Positions 20,542 to 31,920 of a DNA stretch of 64,000 bases are shown piece after piece. The notes beneath the pieces are model-generated. The model worked only from the letters and a program-made list of their open reading frames with translations, had not been told where the DNA came from and did not search any database. Numbering within the stretch: position 1 is the stretch's first letter; every line of letters starts with the position of its first letter. The translations under genes were made by a program, and so were the position numbers. The DNA is from Symsagittifera roscoffensis (lineage: Eukaryota; Xenacoelomorpha; Acoela; Convolutidae). Where the stretch lies: assembly GCF_963678635.1 (NCBI RefSeq), contig NC_087063.1, positions 46,790,101 through 46,854,100 of the forward strand, read 5' to 3'.

Positions 20542-22559
20542 TCAAACTAGTGGTTCGATACGTACTGCTAATTGTTTGATGGTTTCATTTGGTAATCTGC
20601 GAATTTCATTACATAAAATTCTTTGGTGTTGTTTATTTCTTTCGAAGTCAAACATTTTTGAAAATTCTTGTGTAAATCTTTTCCAGTCTGATTTTATTTC
20701 TATAGGTAAGACTGAAAACCATTTTTGAGCTGCGCCATCTAAAGTTGTTTGTATTAACGCTGTGCGTCGATGTATCCAATTTTGATGTAGTGGCGTATTA
20801 ATTGGTTCAGGTCCTATATTTAAAATTAAATTTGCTGTTACTGCGTTTAAATAATCTTCTACAGAATATTCAGGGTCTGTTCCTGTGAATACCATTAGTG
20901 GTTTTTTTGATGTTATTGATGATCCACCCATAAGGTATGGATTCATTGTCATCTGTAGTGACTCTGCGGCATTTGGCATTTGCGAAAAATTTGAAAGTTG
21001 ATTTTTTGTTATTTCGTGTTGCTGAAGGTGATATGGGAGTGGTATTTCATTTTGCATTTGAGTTGGTTGATACGAGTGAATAGTCATTGGGTTTTGTGGT
21101 TGAATTGGTTGAAAAGATTGTGTATTTATTGGATTTGACATATGGATTGGTTGTTGACTTCGTGTATCTGTTGGATTTGGAGAAAAAATTCTGTTATATG
21201 TATGAGGTCGTCGCGATCCTTGTTTGCGATATTCTTGGGTATATGGTGCAAAAATGTCGGGTTGTAAATAATCATCATCAGATGATAAGTAATCCATTTG
21301 ATGAGATGCTTGCTTTTTATTTTTATTTTGTTGAAAGAATGGATAATTTTCACTATGGTCCTGTGGAGGATGTGAATTAGTCCGAAAATTTACTGAGTTG
21401 GTTGTTGTTATTGGGTTATCCCAATAGTGAGAACTTACATGATTTTTATTAGTCTTTCGTGGGGGATAGTTTTTTTTTGATGAATGTGCATAATTATAAT
21501 TGTGTTCTGCAAAAGTGTTTCTTGTGAACGTTCTTCGTGGTTTTGATGATTTTGTCATAGGTCTATATGTTTGATAATCCATTTGTGAATATTTTGGAGC
21601 AACCGAAGGTTTAACGGTTGATTGTAAGGTTACTTGTGCCAATGAAGTATTTGTATTTTTGGTTTTGTTAAATTTGGAGGTATTGGAGAAATACTTTGTT
21701 GTGTAGTTGTTGTTGTTTGGACAATTTCTTCATTTATGAAGTGTGATGGTGTTTGGATATCTTGTTGTGTAAGATTTCTAGTTCCATTAAGGTTTTCATT
21801 GTGAATGACGGTTGAATTTAAACTGTTATTTCGCGTATCGGGTAAAAATGTGTTGTAGTTTAATGGTGTTGCATCAATGGTTAGTGGTACTACTTTTACA
21901 TAATCTCTTTGGTAAGATATTGTACTTATTGCTTGATTTGAGATTGATTGTGGAATATTTATAAATGCATGATGAGACCATTCAGGGTCCCAAACGTAGT
22001 CTGACTGTTCTGTAATGGCAGTATCATCATTTGGATTTTGAGGTCTGAAATTTTTTCTTGCTTGTGAAATTAAGTCTATATTATGTGTGAAATAATCTAT
22101 TATAAACCATGCCAAAATTTTTTGTAAGTCATGTTTTGTGTGTTGTGAAACATCGTCTTTAGTGAAATTTTCTTTGATTATTTGTAGGAAAGTTGAAAAT
22201 AATGCAATTTCCTGTTGTACGTTTGTATGTTTGGATGTTTCAGTTGGTGAGATACTTTGAAATTCTGTTTTTTCTAATATAGAAATATAGGTATATATTA
22301 TTGCAAAAACTTCGTTAGTGAATATGGAGTTTGCTCCTTGTGAATTATGATATTGTATGCTTTTAATATTTTCTAAGAATACTTTTGAAAATTCTAATTC
22401 AAGATCGTCTGTTTGAATTACATATTTCCGATGATTCGGATTTGGTGTGCTGAATTCTATGGTGTAGATTCCGTATTGTTGTGTTAAATTACATATATCT
22501 TTCAGATAATGTTCAATAATTTGTCTCTTGATTTTTACATCTGGGAATTCTCCTTTCAT
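20542..22559 (-). pseudogene. Matrix/capsid part of gag, element A
   Basis: Two overlapping frames cover this part. The upstream one (starting MKGEFPDVKIKR) is an Ile/Asn-rich, mostly helical protein of about 300 codons without a recognised motif, in the matrix position. The downstream one ends with a segment typical of retrotransposon gag capsid: YSVEDYLNAV, then a Trp-containing helix and LDGAAQKWFSVLP, then a WKRFTQEFSKMF helix. Between them is a Pro/Gln/Asn-rich stretch with short repeats such as PIHMSNP and PIQPQNP. Together with the nucleocapsid frame the gag block has about two breaks or frame changes; some could be natural shifts. Confidence 0.7.
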
Positions 22560-22679
22560 GGGCTGATTCCGGGTTCAAACAAATTTAAGAGTAAATACTT
22601 GCAAAAATCATGTTGCCCTCTATTATCGGGTGCATCTATGAGGAAGGGGTAAACATCTTCGTCATCTGGACTATCGTCA

Positions 22680-23143
22680 CTTTGAGTGTGGCTGTGGCTC
22701 ATTTTTTCGTTTAATGACTGTTAATATATAACTATCAATGTGTCTAATTGGTTGATTCCAATTATACAAGTGTACTGGTTTGTGTTTATATTGCTTTTTT
22801 ATTCTTCTTTTTCCTCTTTTTGATGAATTTGAAGTTGTTTCTGAATCAGAAAAATATAATTGATCGTGAATAGGACAATTTTTATCAATTGATTCCTTTA
22901 ATTTGTAAAGTTCATCTAAATTGCTGGCTTCTGATTCTGAAATGCGTTTCTATTTTTTGAAAATCTTTTTCGTGTGATTTGTCTTTGTTTGTTTATTATT
23001 TTTCTTTTTATTGTTAGTCGTTTTGTTCTAATGTATCCAATTGTTTGTGTATGAGGTGTGATTACAAGGTCGTATTTTTGGTTATCTATCTCGCAGTTGT
23101 GTAAAACGACTGTTTGTTTATTTCCTAGATTTTTGAATGACAT
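22680..23143 (-). CDS. Basic small leader ORFs upstream of gag
   Basis: A 75-codon ORF starting MSFKNLGNKQTV (22916-23143) ends in a Lys/Arg-rich tail (KRKIINKQRQITRKRFSKNR). It overlaps, in another frame, a second small frame with an acidic start (SDSETTSN), a basic centre (KRGKRRIKKQYKHK) and an HLYNWNQPIRH motif, leading toward gag. The first ORF recurs with one residue difference in the duplicated copy at 25206-25433. Small basic proteins in this place recall nucleic-acid-binding regulators of complex retroviruses, but no homology was recognised and function is unknown. Confidence 0.45.
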
Positions 23144-24070
23144 AAGGTTTAGGATGAGGGATGCAAAAAGTTGTTAGGTGATTTCTATTTTCTTAGACTG
23201 TTAGTCCTTACAATTTTTTGGTTAGCTTAACCTGGGTCTTTTTGTTCAGGGTTGGAGAGAAAAGTATATCGATTCCGAAGAATGATTTTTACTTTCTCGT
23301 GGCTAGTCTAAGCTAAGGTGTTAACTTACTTAATCTTACTTAGGGGTAGTGATTGTGTTCAAGGGTTGGAGAATAGTAAATCGATCCACAAGGTTCAGGT
23401 ATAATTAGAACCCAAGTAGTTCGTTAGATACTATTTTAAACTTACTAAGTCTAAGATTTATCCTGGGTCTTGTAAGAGGAGGGTTCAAGTGAAGGATGAA
23501 TAACCGAAGTTCTTCACTGTTTATCCTAATTTGAATGGTTAGTTTTATTAAAAACTTCTATTAATTTTGGGTAGTTTGGAAAGGTTGGATAGTGAATCGA
23601 CGTTTGAGGTCGTTAGACACTTGCTAAGTGGGTGGGGAGAACAAAATTGTTCTTTTTGATCCAAGGATAGGCCTTGATGATCAGGTTTTAAATTTAGTGA
23701 AACAGAAAATTAATTAAGATCCAAGAATAAGCCTTGATGATCTGTTTTTTTTTAAATTAAGTGAATTTAAGTTTAAAATTGCTTAAGTTTATCTAAGAAA
23801 AAGATTTAGTTTTTTAATGATATTAGTGAACATATGATTGCTGTTAGTTTTAGGTGATAAAGCTGGGACAACAGATGATTTTATGATTACTAACAATTTA
23901 TTGTCATGCTACTAATTTTTATTTTCATTTTCAATAAATATTTTTCAAACATGTTTTATATAAGACTGCAGAAATTAAGAAAACGATCTGAGATCTTTTT
24001 ATCAATCGTTATTGTATATTAATAATTTTGTTTAGCGCCTGAAATGATCATGAAGATTGACTTCAAAATT
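23144..24070 (-). other. Long leader (5' untranslated part) of element A
   Basis: About 0.9 kb with no reading frame of note. It contains short related phrases such as GATCCAAG(A/G)ATA(A/G)GCCTTGATGATC repeated twice (about 23660-23745), which may be part of packaging structures in the leader RNA. The same stretch recurs at about 25434-26360. Confidence 0.5.
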
Positions 24071-24304
24071 TTATGTTTGCAAATGAAAATCTAAATTCAT
24101 TGCTAATAAGATTCTAAATATAAAAGTTTGTGTTGGCTTTTGCCGTACGATCATAAAACTATTTGGTAAGTTTCTACTTTGTCGTATGTCGTCTCTTGTT
24201 CGAGGTCTTCTTCCAATTCCGGGTAGTTCTGTTATCGTTCGGAATATCGGCTCTGATCTATTGAGTCGTAGAGACATTTCGATTAAATTATTGTCGTATA
24301 ACAT
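24071..24304 (-). CDS. Leader ORF close to the primer binding site, 77 codons
   Basis: Starts MLYDNNLIEMSL. It contains an Arg-rich centre (GRRPRTRDDIRQSRNLP) followed by FMIVRQKPTQTFIFRI and a short tail ending in Thr before the stop. It begins about 80 bases inside the primer binding site of the adjoining LTR fragment. The C-terminal half is recognisable in the old opposite-strand copy near 29140-29280 (RRPRTR, RNLP, FMIVR, KP.QT..FRI, and the same final Thr), even though the DNA is well diverged. That pattern suggests selection on the peptide. It could be a first coding exon spliced to a downstream gene, since such short leader ORFs are used that way in some retroviruses, or an independent basic regulator. 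Confidence 0.55.
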   Translation of the reverse strand: MLYDNNLIEMSLRLNRSEPIFRTITELPGIGRRPRTRDDIRQSRNLPNSFMIVRQKPTQTFIFRILLAMNLDFHLQT

Positions 24305-24392
24305 TTTAAAAATGTTTTGTCTAAATTCTAATCTATTTTTTGGTAAATTCTAAGCTATTAAGGTCTTATTCGAGACTTATGGTCGCACCAGA

Positions 24393-24508
24393 TGAGTTAT
24401 GACCGATGTGGTTAACTCATAGAGTAATTTCGGATAGGGTACACCGTCTGCTCGTCACGCTATCTTATTTTCGGCCGGATAGATTCGTGCAACTTCTTAG
24501 TCTAATAC
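24393..24508 (-). repeat. Partial LTR fragment inside element A
   Basis: Matches the first 116 plus-strand bases of the LTR (from TGAGTTAT to CTAATAC) and is cut at the tandem-duplication junction. The adjoining primer binding site copy lies at 24380-24390. Confidence 0.85.
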
Positions 24509-26799
24509 GTTTGTATGTTTGGATGTTTCAGTTGGTGAGATACTTTGAAATTCTGTTTTTTCTAATATAGAAATATAGGTATATATTATTGCAAAAACTT
24601 CGTTAGTGAATATGGAGTTTGCTCTTTGTGAATTATGATATTGTATGCTTTTAATATATTCTAAGAATACTTTTAAAAAACTCTAATTAAAGATCGTCTG
24701 TTTGAATTACAGATTTCCGATGATTCGGATTTGGTGTGCTGAATTCTATGGTGTAGATTCCGTATTGTTGTGTTAAATTACATATATCTTTCAGATAATG
24801 TTCAATAATTTGTCTTTTGATTTTTACATCAGGGAATTCTGCTGTGCATGGGCTGATTCCGGGTTCAAACAAATTTAAGAGTAAATTCTTGCAAAAATTG
24901 TGTTGCCCTCTATTATCGGGTGCATCTATGAGGAAGGGGTAAACCTCTTCGTCATCTGGACTATCGTCACTTTGAGTGTGGCTGTGGCTAATTTTTTCGT
25001 TTAATGACTGTTAATATATAACTATCAATGTGTCTAATTGGTTGATTCCAATTATACAAGTGTACTGGTTTGTGTTTATATTGCTTTTTTATTCTTCTTT
25101 TTCCTCTTTTTGATGAATTTGAAGTTGTTTCTGAATCAGAAAAATATAATTGATCGTGAATAGGACAATTTTTATCAATTGATTCCTTTAATTTGTAAAG
25201 TTCATCTAAATTGCTGGCTTCTGATTCTGAAATGCGTTTCTATTTTTTGAAAATCTTTTTCGTGTGATTTGTCTTTGTTTGTTTATTATTTTTCTTTTTA
25301 TTGTTAGTCGTTTTGTTCTAATGTATCCAACTGTTTGTGTATGAGGTGTGATTACAAGGTCGTATTTTTGGTTATCTATCTCGCAGTTGTGTAAAACGAC
25401 TGTTTGTTTATTTCCTAGATTTTTGAATGACATAAGGTTTAGGATGAGGGATGCAAAAAGTTGTTAGGTGATTTCTATTTTCTTAGACTGTTAGTCCTTA
25501 CAATTTTTTGGTTAGCTTAACCTGGGTCTTTTTGTTCAGGGTTGGAGAGAAAAGTATATCGATTCCGAAGAATGATTTTTACTTTCTCGTGGCTAGTCTA
25601 AGCTAAGGTGTTAACTTACTTAATCTTACTTAGGGGTAGTGATTGTGTTCAAGGGTTGGAGAATAGTAAATCGATCCACAAGGTTCAGGTATAATTAGAA
25701 CCCAAGTAGTTCGTTAGATACTATTTTAAACTTACTAAGTCTAAGATTTATCCTGGGTCTTGTAAGAGGAGGGTTCAAGTGAAGGATGAATAACCGAAGT
25801 TCTTCACTGTTTATCCTAATTTGAATGGTTAGTTTTATTAAAAATTTCTATTAGTTTTGGGTAGTTTGGAAGGGTTGGATAGTGAATCGACGTTTGAGGT
25901 CGTTAGACACTTGCTAAGTGGGTGGGGAGAACAAAATTGTTCTTTTTGATCAAAGGATAGGCCTTAATGATCAGGTTTTAAATTTAGTGAAACAGAAAAT
26001 TAATTAAGATCCAAGAATAAGCCTTGATGATCTGTTTTTTTTTAAATTAAGTGAATTTAAGTTTAAAATTGTTCAAGTTTATCTAAGAAAAAAATTTAGT
26101 TTGTTAATGATATTAGTGAACTTATGATTGCTGTTATGTTTAGGTGATAAAGCTGGGACAACAGATGATTTTATGATTACTAACAATTTATTGTCATGCT
26201 ACTGATTTTTTATTTTCATTTTCAATAAATATTTTTCAAACATGTTTTATATAAGACTGCAGAAATTAAGAAAACGATCTGAGATCTTTTTATCAACCGT
26301 TATTGTATATTAATAATTTTGTTTAGCGCCTGAAATGATCATGAAGATTGACTTCAAAATTTTATGTTTGCAAATGAAAATCTAAATTCATTGCTAATAA
26401 GATTCTAAATATAAAAGTTTGTGTTGGCTTTTGCCGTACGATCATAAAACTATTTGGTAAGTTTCTACTTTGTCGTATGTCGTCTCTTGTTCGAGGACTT
26501 CTTCCAATTCCGGGTAGTTCTGTTATCGTTCGGAATATCGGCTCTGATCTATTGAGTCGTAGAGACCTTTCGATTAAATTATTGTCTTATAACATTTTTA
26601 AAATGTTTTGTCTAAGTTCTAATCTATTTTTTGGTTAATTCTAAGCTATTAAGGTCTTATTCGAGACTTATGGTCGCACCAGATGAGTTATGACCGATGT
26701 GGTTAACTCATAGAGTAATTTCGGATAGGGTACACCGTCTGCTCGTCACGCTATCTTTTTTTCGGCCGGATAGATTCGTGCAACTTCTTAGTCTAATAC
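24509..26799 (-). repeat. Internal tandem duplication of element A, copy 2
   Basis: Second copy of 22221-24508. It carries another partial gag start (about 24687-24872), the basic 75-codon leader ORF at 25206-25433 and the leader up to the intact 5' LTR. Because it adjoins the complete LTR, this is likely the original leader position and the other copy the added one, but the reverse cannot be ruled out. Confidence 0.9.
26671..26681 (-). other. Primer binding site of element A
   Basis: On the minus strand the LTR ends in CA, then TC, then TGGTGCGACCA. A TGG start two bases beyond the LTR is the standard place for tRNA priming. The complement would be a tRNA 3' end reading GGTCGCACCA; the tRNA identity was not determined. 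The same sequence sits after the old LTR at 28974-28984. Confidence 0.75.
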
Positions 26800-27093
26800 C
26801 GATCCTAATCTTACTCTTATACTTTCTAGTCTCAGGGTGTTTAACTAGTCTCTGCTAGGCTCAATAGATCTAGGGTATACTGGTTTGTTGCGGCTGTTGA
26901 AGTTCTCTTGGAGAGACAACTAATTTCTAAGTTAAATTCAAATCTCTCTGGTGCTGAAATTACAAGTAATTTCAGCACTTACAAATAAGTGGGTTGTTAG
27001 TTAGATGGATCATGATTGGTTAATATTAAATACTTTACAGTGGTAAAATATCTAATTTATCCAATCAAAAAATGTAGTTTGGATCAGGTTCCA
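26684..27093 (-). repeat. 5' LTR of element A
   Basis: Right-hand LTR, about 98.5% identical to 5889-6298. It is flanked on its outer side by AAAG at 27094-27097, and its inner side meets the primer binding site. Promoter elements are not clear; AT-rich TTAATATTAAATAC-type sequence near 27025 could be a TATA-like region. Confidence 0.9.
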
Positions 27094-27097
27094 AAAG
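27094..27097. repeat. Target site duplication, right (AAAG)
   Basis: AAAG immediately outside the right LTR, matching 5885-5888. Confidence 0.75.
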
Positions 27098-28591
27098 GTC
27101 ACTTGTTCGTTACGCGGGATAGTCACATGGGCCTTTACTTTTGCTGTCTTTTTAATAAGTTTTTGGCAGACTAAGTTACTATCGCTTTCGGCAGACTGTT
27201 TCACAACATTTTTTCGGCAAACTGACATTTCAGCACGTTGATACGCCACCCAAAAATCCTTTTAGCTGTCAAGGCTCATCATCTTTCCCAATAGAAACCG
27301 TTAACTTTTAAAAAATTTGATTTCTTAGCATAAAAATGGAAAAAATATACACAAAAAAATGGCAGGATATGTAAAAAACACTCAGCATCCAAACGCCTTT
27401 AAATCCCCTCGTTTGAATATTTACCTCCTGTTTAATTCTCCTCGATTATTTCCACTTTTTGATTATTCCCCCTAGCAAAAAGGGGGTTTCGTAAAGGGGC
27501 ACAAAGCTCTCATATGCTTAACTGTTGTTGAATTGGTTTTTTTATAGGGGTGGCAATTCTTTACCAGATATCAGAGAGTTAGGAATAGTTAGAGAAATCG
27601 GCGCGTTTTCCATTGAAATTTAGTAACTATTTTGGCGCTGAAGTTGCCTTTGGAAATCCTTCAGGGTTGTTGGACCACAAAAGGATATCCGAAAAAAAAA
27701 AGGCTGGAATCTTTTATGAATTTAATAGGCAGCAAAGTTCCAAACACCTTAAACATAATTTGAAAATAATTTTACAGGTAAATTTTCCCGGAAATAACGG
27801 CTCGATAGTCAAGTTTTGAGGGAATTTTGGTATTATTTTACGAAATATGCTTGTATTCAATCAATTCTTAAGATTTCCAGAAGGAGCCTTTGCCACTAAA
27901 ATCCATTAAAATTGAAGCATTAGAAATGCTATTCAAAACTTTCCAAAAAGTGGCATAAAAACTTTTCGACGGAGAAAATAGGGTTTTTAAAGCGTTTTAG
28001 TAGAGCTAGAAAACTTCGTTGCCCCACAAAAAACTTTTATCAATAGCTTTTCCTATAGAACAACGAAATTAAAAGACGCCTCCGAGGCGCTCGCGAACTG
28101 AAAACCCAAGAACAAGATTCCTTGGGAAAAGCTCTACTGAAACAGCATAAATTCTTCACGGTAGGGTTCAATCCTAAAATTGTCTTTAACAAGACTAAAC
28201 TGCGTCTCCACGTCTGTTAAATACTTTGTGTCTGGTAAAAGAATCATGCTTAGGTTTTCTGGTGAAACGTCGGTCTGACAAAAGATTAGCCACAGGGCCG
28301 CATTCCGGGATAGCCTAAGAGACTATCCCGAAAATTTCTGGTTAAGTAAATAAGCAACAAAACAATATGACTAAAATTAGCATTATCGTCACAAATTTGA
28401 GACCTCTTTGACCGGAACAATTAAATAGTCTCTTTTTCTAAACTAGCTAACAAAAAATGCAGCAGTCAATTTTTTCGTCGCGTAATAGTTTTGCTTTCAT
28501 GGAATAAAGTAGAGTAAAATGTAACTACTTTTATAATGCATACTTTTTTTCGGCTAGCCAGGCGTAAGTTTTTTTTGACAATTGAGGAAAA
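27098..28591. other. Intergenic DNA, no gene seen
   Basis: About 1.5 kb of AT-rich sequence between element A and the old A-type LTR. Two short inverted repeats are visible, CGCCTCCGAGGCG at about 28077 and GGGATAG...CTATCCC at about 28307-28329. Reading frames are under 70 codons and show no domain. Confidence 0.4.
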
Positions 28592-28971
28592 TGGAACCAG
28601 TTCTAAACTAGAATTTAAAATTGGTTATAAATATAACTCTCTAATTATATAAAATATTCTTAACTAGCCAATCATGTTCCATAACTAACAGTTACACTTA
28701 TTTGTAAGTGCTGAAACTACTTGTAATTTCAGCACCAGAGCAATTTGAATTAAACTTAGAATACAATTGTTCTCCTTCTGAAAACTAACTCGTATAAACC
28801 AGTATACACTAGATCTGTTGAGACTAGGAGATAAAAGAGTAAGATTAGTATTGGTATTAGACTAAGAAGGTGCACGAATATATCCGGCCGAAAAAAAAAG
28901 ATAGCGTGACGAGCAGACGGTGTACGTTATCTGAAATTACTCTATGAGTACAGTCAACAAGACATAACTCA
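28592..28971 (+). repeat. LTR of element A2
   Basis: About 380 bases, reverse-complement relative of the element A LTR. The palindrome GCTGAAA...TTTCAGC and the block GATAGCGTGACGAGCAGACGGTGTAC are the best preserved parts, suggesting conserved LTR function in the family. Confidence 0.8.
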
Positions 28972-29760
28972 TCTGGTGCGACCAAAAGTCTCGAACGGAC
29001 CTTAACTAACTTAGACTTAGAAAAAATAGATTAAAATTAGACAATTGCAAAATTGCAAAAATGTTACAAGAAATAGAAAATTTATTAGAAATAGCAATAA
29101 ACGCCAATTTTCCAAAAAAAACGAGAAACACCAGATATTGCGAGAAGACCAAGGACAAGGCACGATCTACGAATAGGAAGAAATCTACCGATTGATTTCA
29201 TGATAGTACGACGGAAACCGGAACAAACCTATGTTTTTAGGATCATTTCTGCAGTAAATTTAAATTTTTATTCAATGACATAAGGTTTGAAAAATTCCCT
29301 CTGTAACCTTAATGGTGCTAAACCTACTAACCTACTATTTTTACAATAACGGCTGATAAAAACAACACAAGGCGTTCCCTCCAAAAATCTGCAGCAAAAT
29401 AAAACATTTTGAATAAATAATTTATTGAATAAAACTACAAAAATTAGCTGAAACTAAAAATCATCGTTAGTTTTAATGATCCATCATTTCTTCATCCCAG
29501 CTTCATTACCCAAAAAATAACAGCAAATTACACGAAACTAAAATCATCCTAAACTTCAATCATAAAATTTTCACACTTAAATCTTTACATTAAGTTTTAT
29601 CAAAGTTTATCCTTGTTTTCTCTTAAAATTAACTCAACTTAAAAACAAATTATCAAGGTTTTCCTTGAACCTTTAAACAGTCACTTAAGTTAACTTTCTT
29701 CATTTCCTGATCATCAAGGCTTTCTTTGGATCAAACGGAACAATTTTGTTCCCCCCCCAC
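28592..29760 (+). mobile_element. Element A2: old LTR and leader of an A-family relative (5' part only)
   Basis: In the opposite orientation to element A. It starts with an LTR at 28592-28971 (TGGAACC to AACTCA), then TC and the primer binding site TGGTGCGACCA at 28974-28984. A leader follows that stays alignable with A's leader up to about 29757. No gag or pol of this copy follows; the sequence switches abruptly to element C. The many substitutions and indels against element A make it clearly older. It is a fragment with decayed coding content. Confidence 0.8.
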
Positions 29761-29774
29761 ATTTTTAAAACTGT

Positions 29775-30537
29775 TTAGATTAGGTACCAGACACACCTGT
29801 CTCTCAATACTGAGTTCATTCAAGTTCCTAATCCTAAACGTCACTACTACGGCTTGGTTTGGCTTCAATCTAACCTTTCAATCCAAAAAAATTGGCACCT
29901 TTGCCTGGTTAATTAAGATCTTATTAAGAGGTTTCTTTTCATGCTTTCTCTCAGGATCTTTGATCCTAATCAACCCGTCATTGAGGTCGATCATGACATC
30001 AAAGTTGCGTACAAAGTTCCTCCCCAGGATGAATTGATCGGATTTGTCCTAATTATCCACTACCAGGAAGCTCATCCAAAGATGTCTTCGGATCTATGGT
30101 CCGTTCAGTCACATAGATTGCTCCCTGATTGGCAGCTGCCAGTCTGATGTTTGTCGGTATCAGATCCAATCTGTCGAAGCCCATGTCAGTCCAGGTTTTG
30201 ACCGGCATGACGCTGACCACTGCTCCCGTGTCTAACAATCCTTTGACTGAAATTGCCTGCCCTTCACATCCAGCACGAGTGCGGCCAGATCGGCTTCGCA
30301 ACCTATGTGGACCGCATCCTGTTCGAGCATGGCATTATTTCCGATTCGTCGCACCTTCAGCTCTTTTTGACCAATGTATATCCGGCCTACCTGATCACTC
30401 GCATCAGTTACGTGAGCTTTTTTGTAGATATTGATGCCGTCCACATTCATCAGAGTCGGATATGGGCCATGGACTTCGATGTAATGTCCATCCACTCTCA
30501 TCAGCCTCGGACCTCCTGTCGTGAGCAGCGCTCGCAC
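29775..30537 (-). pseudogene. Aspartic protease region of element C
   Basis: The catalytic motif is KGLLDTGAVVSVMP at about 30.22-30.26 kb. The closing motif ILGRNFV with following FDVMIDL lies near 30.0-30.05 kb, as expected for a retropepsin of about 90-100 residues. Upstream are conserved-looking spacer residues (HVTDASDQVGRIYIG). The region just after the protease (VPIFLD, QAVVV, RIRNLNEL, QVCLVPN) matches the same part of element B. Broken. Confidence 0.8.
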
Positions 30538-30990
30538 TGCCCTGGAGTCCAGCTTTCTCCCTCAGTTAGTCTGCATAAATGTCCAGGTGGACCAGCGTAA
30601 TCTCGGACGGTTCACTCAAGTTCTTGACCACCTGGTGTCCTGCGACTGAGATAATGGACATTATCTTCGTCCCTTCTTTCGTCATGCCGAAAGTTCTACC
30701 CGATATGACATTTAGCTTTAGTCCCTGCTTTCTGGGTTCCTGTTTGTCCTCTTCCGTTGCTTAACTCAAAATGTCAAATTTTTCCCAAAGATCTGTGCTC
30801 TCCAGTTCTGACCTTACCCATTGCTCAATTTCCTTCGTGGCTAGCTCCTGTTGAACATTCTGCAACGCTGTCGTTGCCACCAAACCATAATCCACCTTGA
30901 GCGGGCCAACCGACTCTGCCTCCAGGCTCGAGCTACCACCTCGTCAGGCAAGGTCTTCCCCTTCTTAGTTGTAAAAGTGCTCGGTGTCGT

Positions 30991-31864
30991 CTATTTTCTT
31001 CGAGACTCAGTCTCGTTCATCAGACGTGCTCGACTGGCTTTGACGCCCGAAAGCGCCTCTTCATGGCTGGGATGTTTTGCGTCCGCAACTGCATCCCAAA
31101 ATTGAGTGCAGTCCGACTTGAAATGTCCCTCCAAATTACAGAAGGAGCACCACGGACCATACTTCATAATGAGTGCCCCAAACGTACTCTTCGTGGTCCT
31201 CGTCGGTCGCATCAACGTCGTCGAGAAAGTGACCTATCGCCTTCATGTTCTGTTTGTAAGCAGAACATGCAGAAACATGGTGGTCCATCGAGCCACAATT
31301 TGCACATGACCTCCACTTATCCGTATCGTCACGTGGTTTGTACCAACTGGAGTTCGCGCCAGTGTTTGTTCCGCTGTAGTGGCCATAATTGCTGTAACGT
31401 ATTTGCGCCCTCGGTTTTATGAGCAAGTACTCACGCGATTTCATACGCAAATCATCGGGCGTGGGTACCTGGTCAAGCGACAGGGCGAAGTGTGTGGCCA
31501 GCATTGTTTTTAACTCTTCACTCTTCACTCCATCCATGAACTTCGAGGCAATCGCTAAGTTCCGCTCGGATATTCTCTCATCAGGGTTGCTTCTCCTCCT
31601 AAGTAATTCAAGGTCGTCCAAAAACTTGTCTATGGTTTCGTCATCTCTCTGACGCCTCATCTCGAACTTCACCATAGCCTGATGCCCTTGTACTCCAGAG
31701 CCGAAACGATTCAGCAGAATGTCAAATATCTTGCGAGCGCTGTCTCGTTCATTGGCCCTTTTCGCCCTTACACAATTCAGGGCGGTACCCTCCAGGTTGC
31801 TTGTCAGTGCGCTGCATTCCTGTTTCTTTGAGAGATTATCTTCTTCAAAGTGCAACTTCATCAC
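30991..31864 (-). pseudogene. Capsid and nucleocapsid of element C
   Basis: The capsid part is helical, with FEMRRQRDDETIDKFLDDLELLRRR typical of retrotransposon gag. It is followed by two zinc knuckles of the CX2CX4HX4C form, CANCGSMDHHVSAC at about 31.29 kb and CSFCNLEGHFKSDC at about 31.13 kb. Two knuckles distinguish this gag from element A, which has one. Confidence 0.75.
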
Positions 31865-31920
31865 CTCTATCCAAGTATCTATGCAGCCGTCTGATTCGTC
31901 TTTGTATGATTTCGGCTTTT

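Larger units (their letters stand above)
22221..24508 (-). repeat. Internal tandem duplication of element A, copy 1 (2.29 kb)
   Basis: This segment is repeated immediately at 24509-26799 with only about 1% difference. It runs from inside gag through the leader and primer binding site into the LTR; a 116-base LTR fragment lies at 24393-24508. The junction has the three shared bases TAC, compatible with microhomology-mediated or template-switch duplication. The divergence is close to that of the LTRs, so it arose at or soon after insertion. Confidence 0.9.
5889..27093 (-). mobile_element. Element A: env-bearing Ty3/Gypsy LTR element, about 21.2 kb
   Basis: Bounded by 410-base direct LTRs (5889-6298 and 26684-27093) that begin TGGAACC and end AACTCA when read on the minus strand. 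It is flanked by the 4-base duplication AAAG. Order along the minus strand: 5' LTR, primer binding site, long leader with small ORFs, gag, protease, RT, RNase H, integrase, Pro/Ser-rich ORF, hydrophobic small ORFs, env-like region, 602-codon ORF, 3' LTR. The integrase has a GPY motif, which places it in Ty3/Gypsy; an env-like region makes it errantivirus-like. About six LTR differences in about 410 bases indicate a recent insertion. Coding regions carry perhaps eight breaks in total, so it is a fossil despite complete ends. Without the internal 2.29 kb tandem duplication it would be about 18.9 kb, which is large for the group. Confidence 0.9.

Noticed and set aside
26655-26681. Sequence TTCGAGACTTATGGTCGCACCA resembling a tRNA 3' end
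   Set aside because: It is the complement of the primer binding site; the rest of a tRNA cloverleaf is not present upstream.
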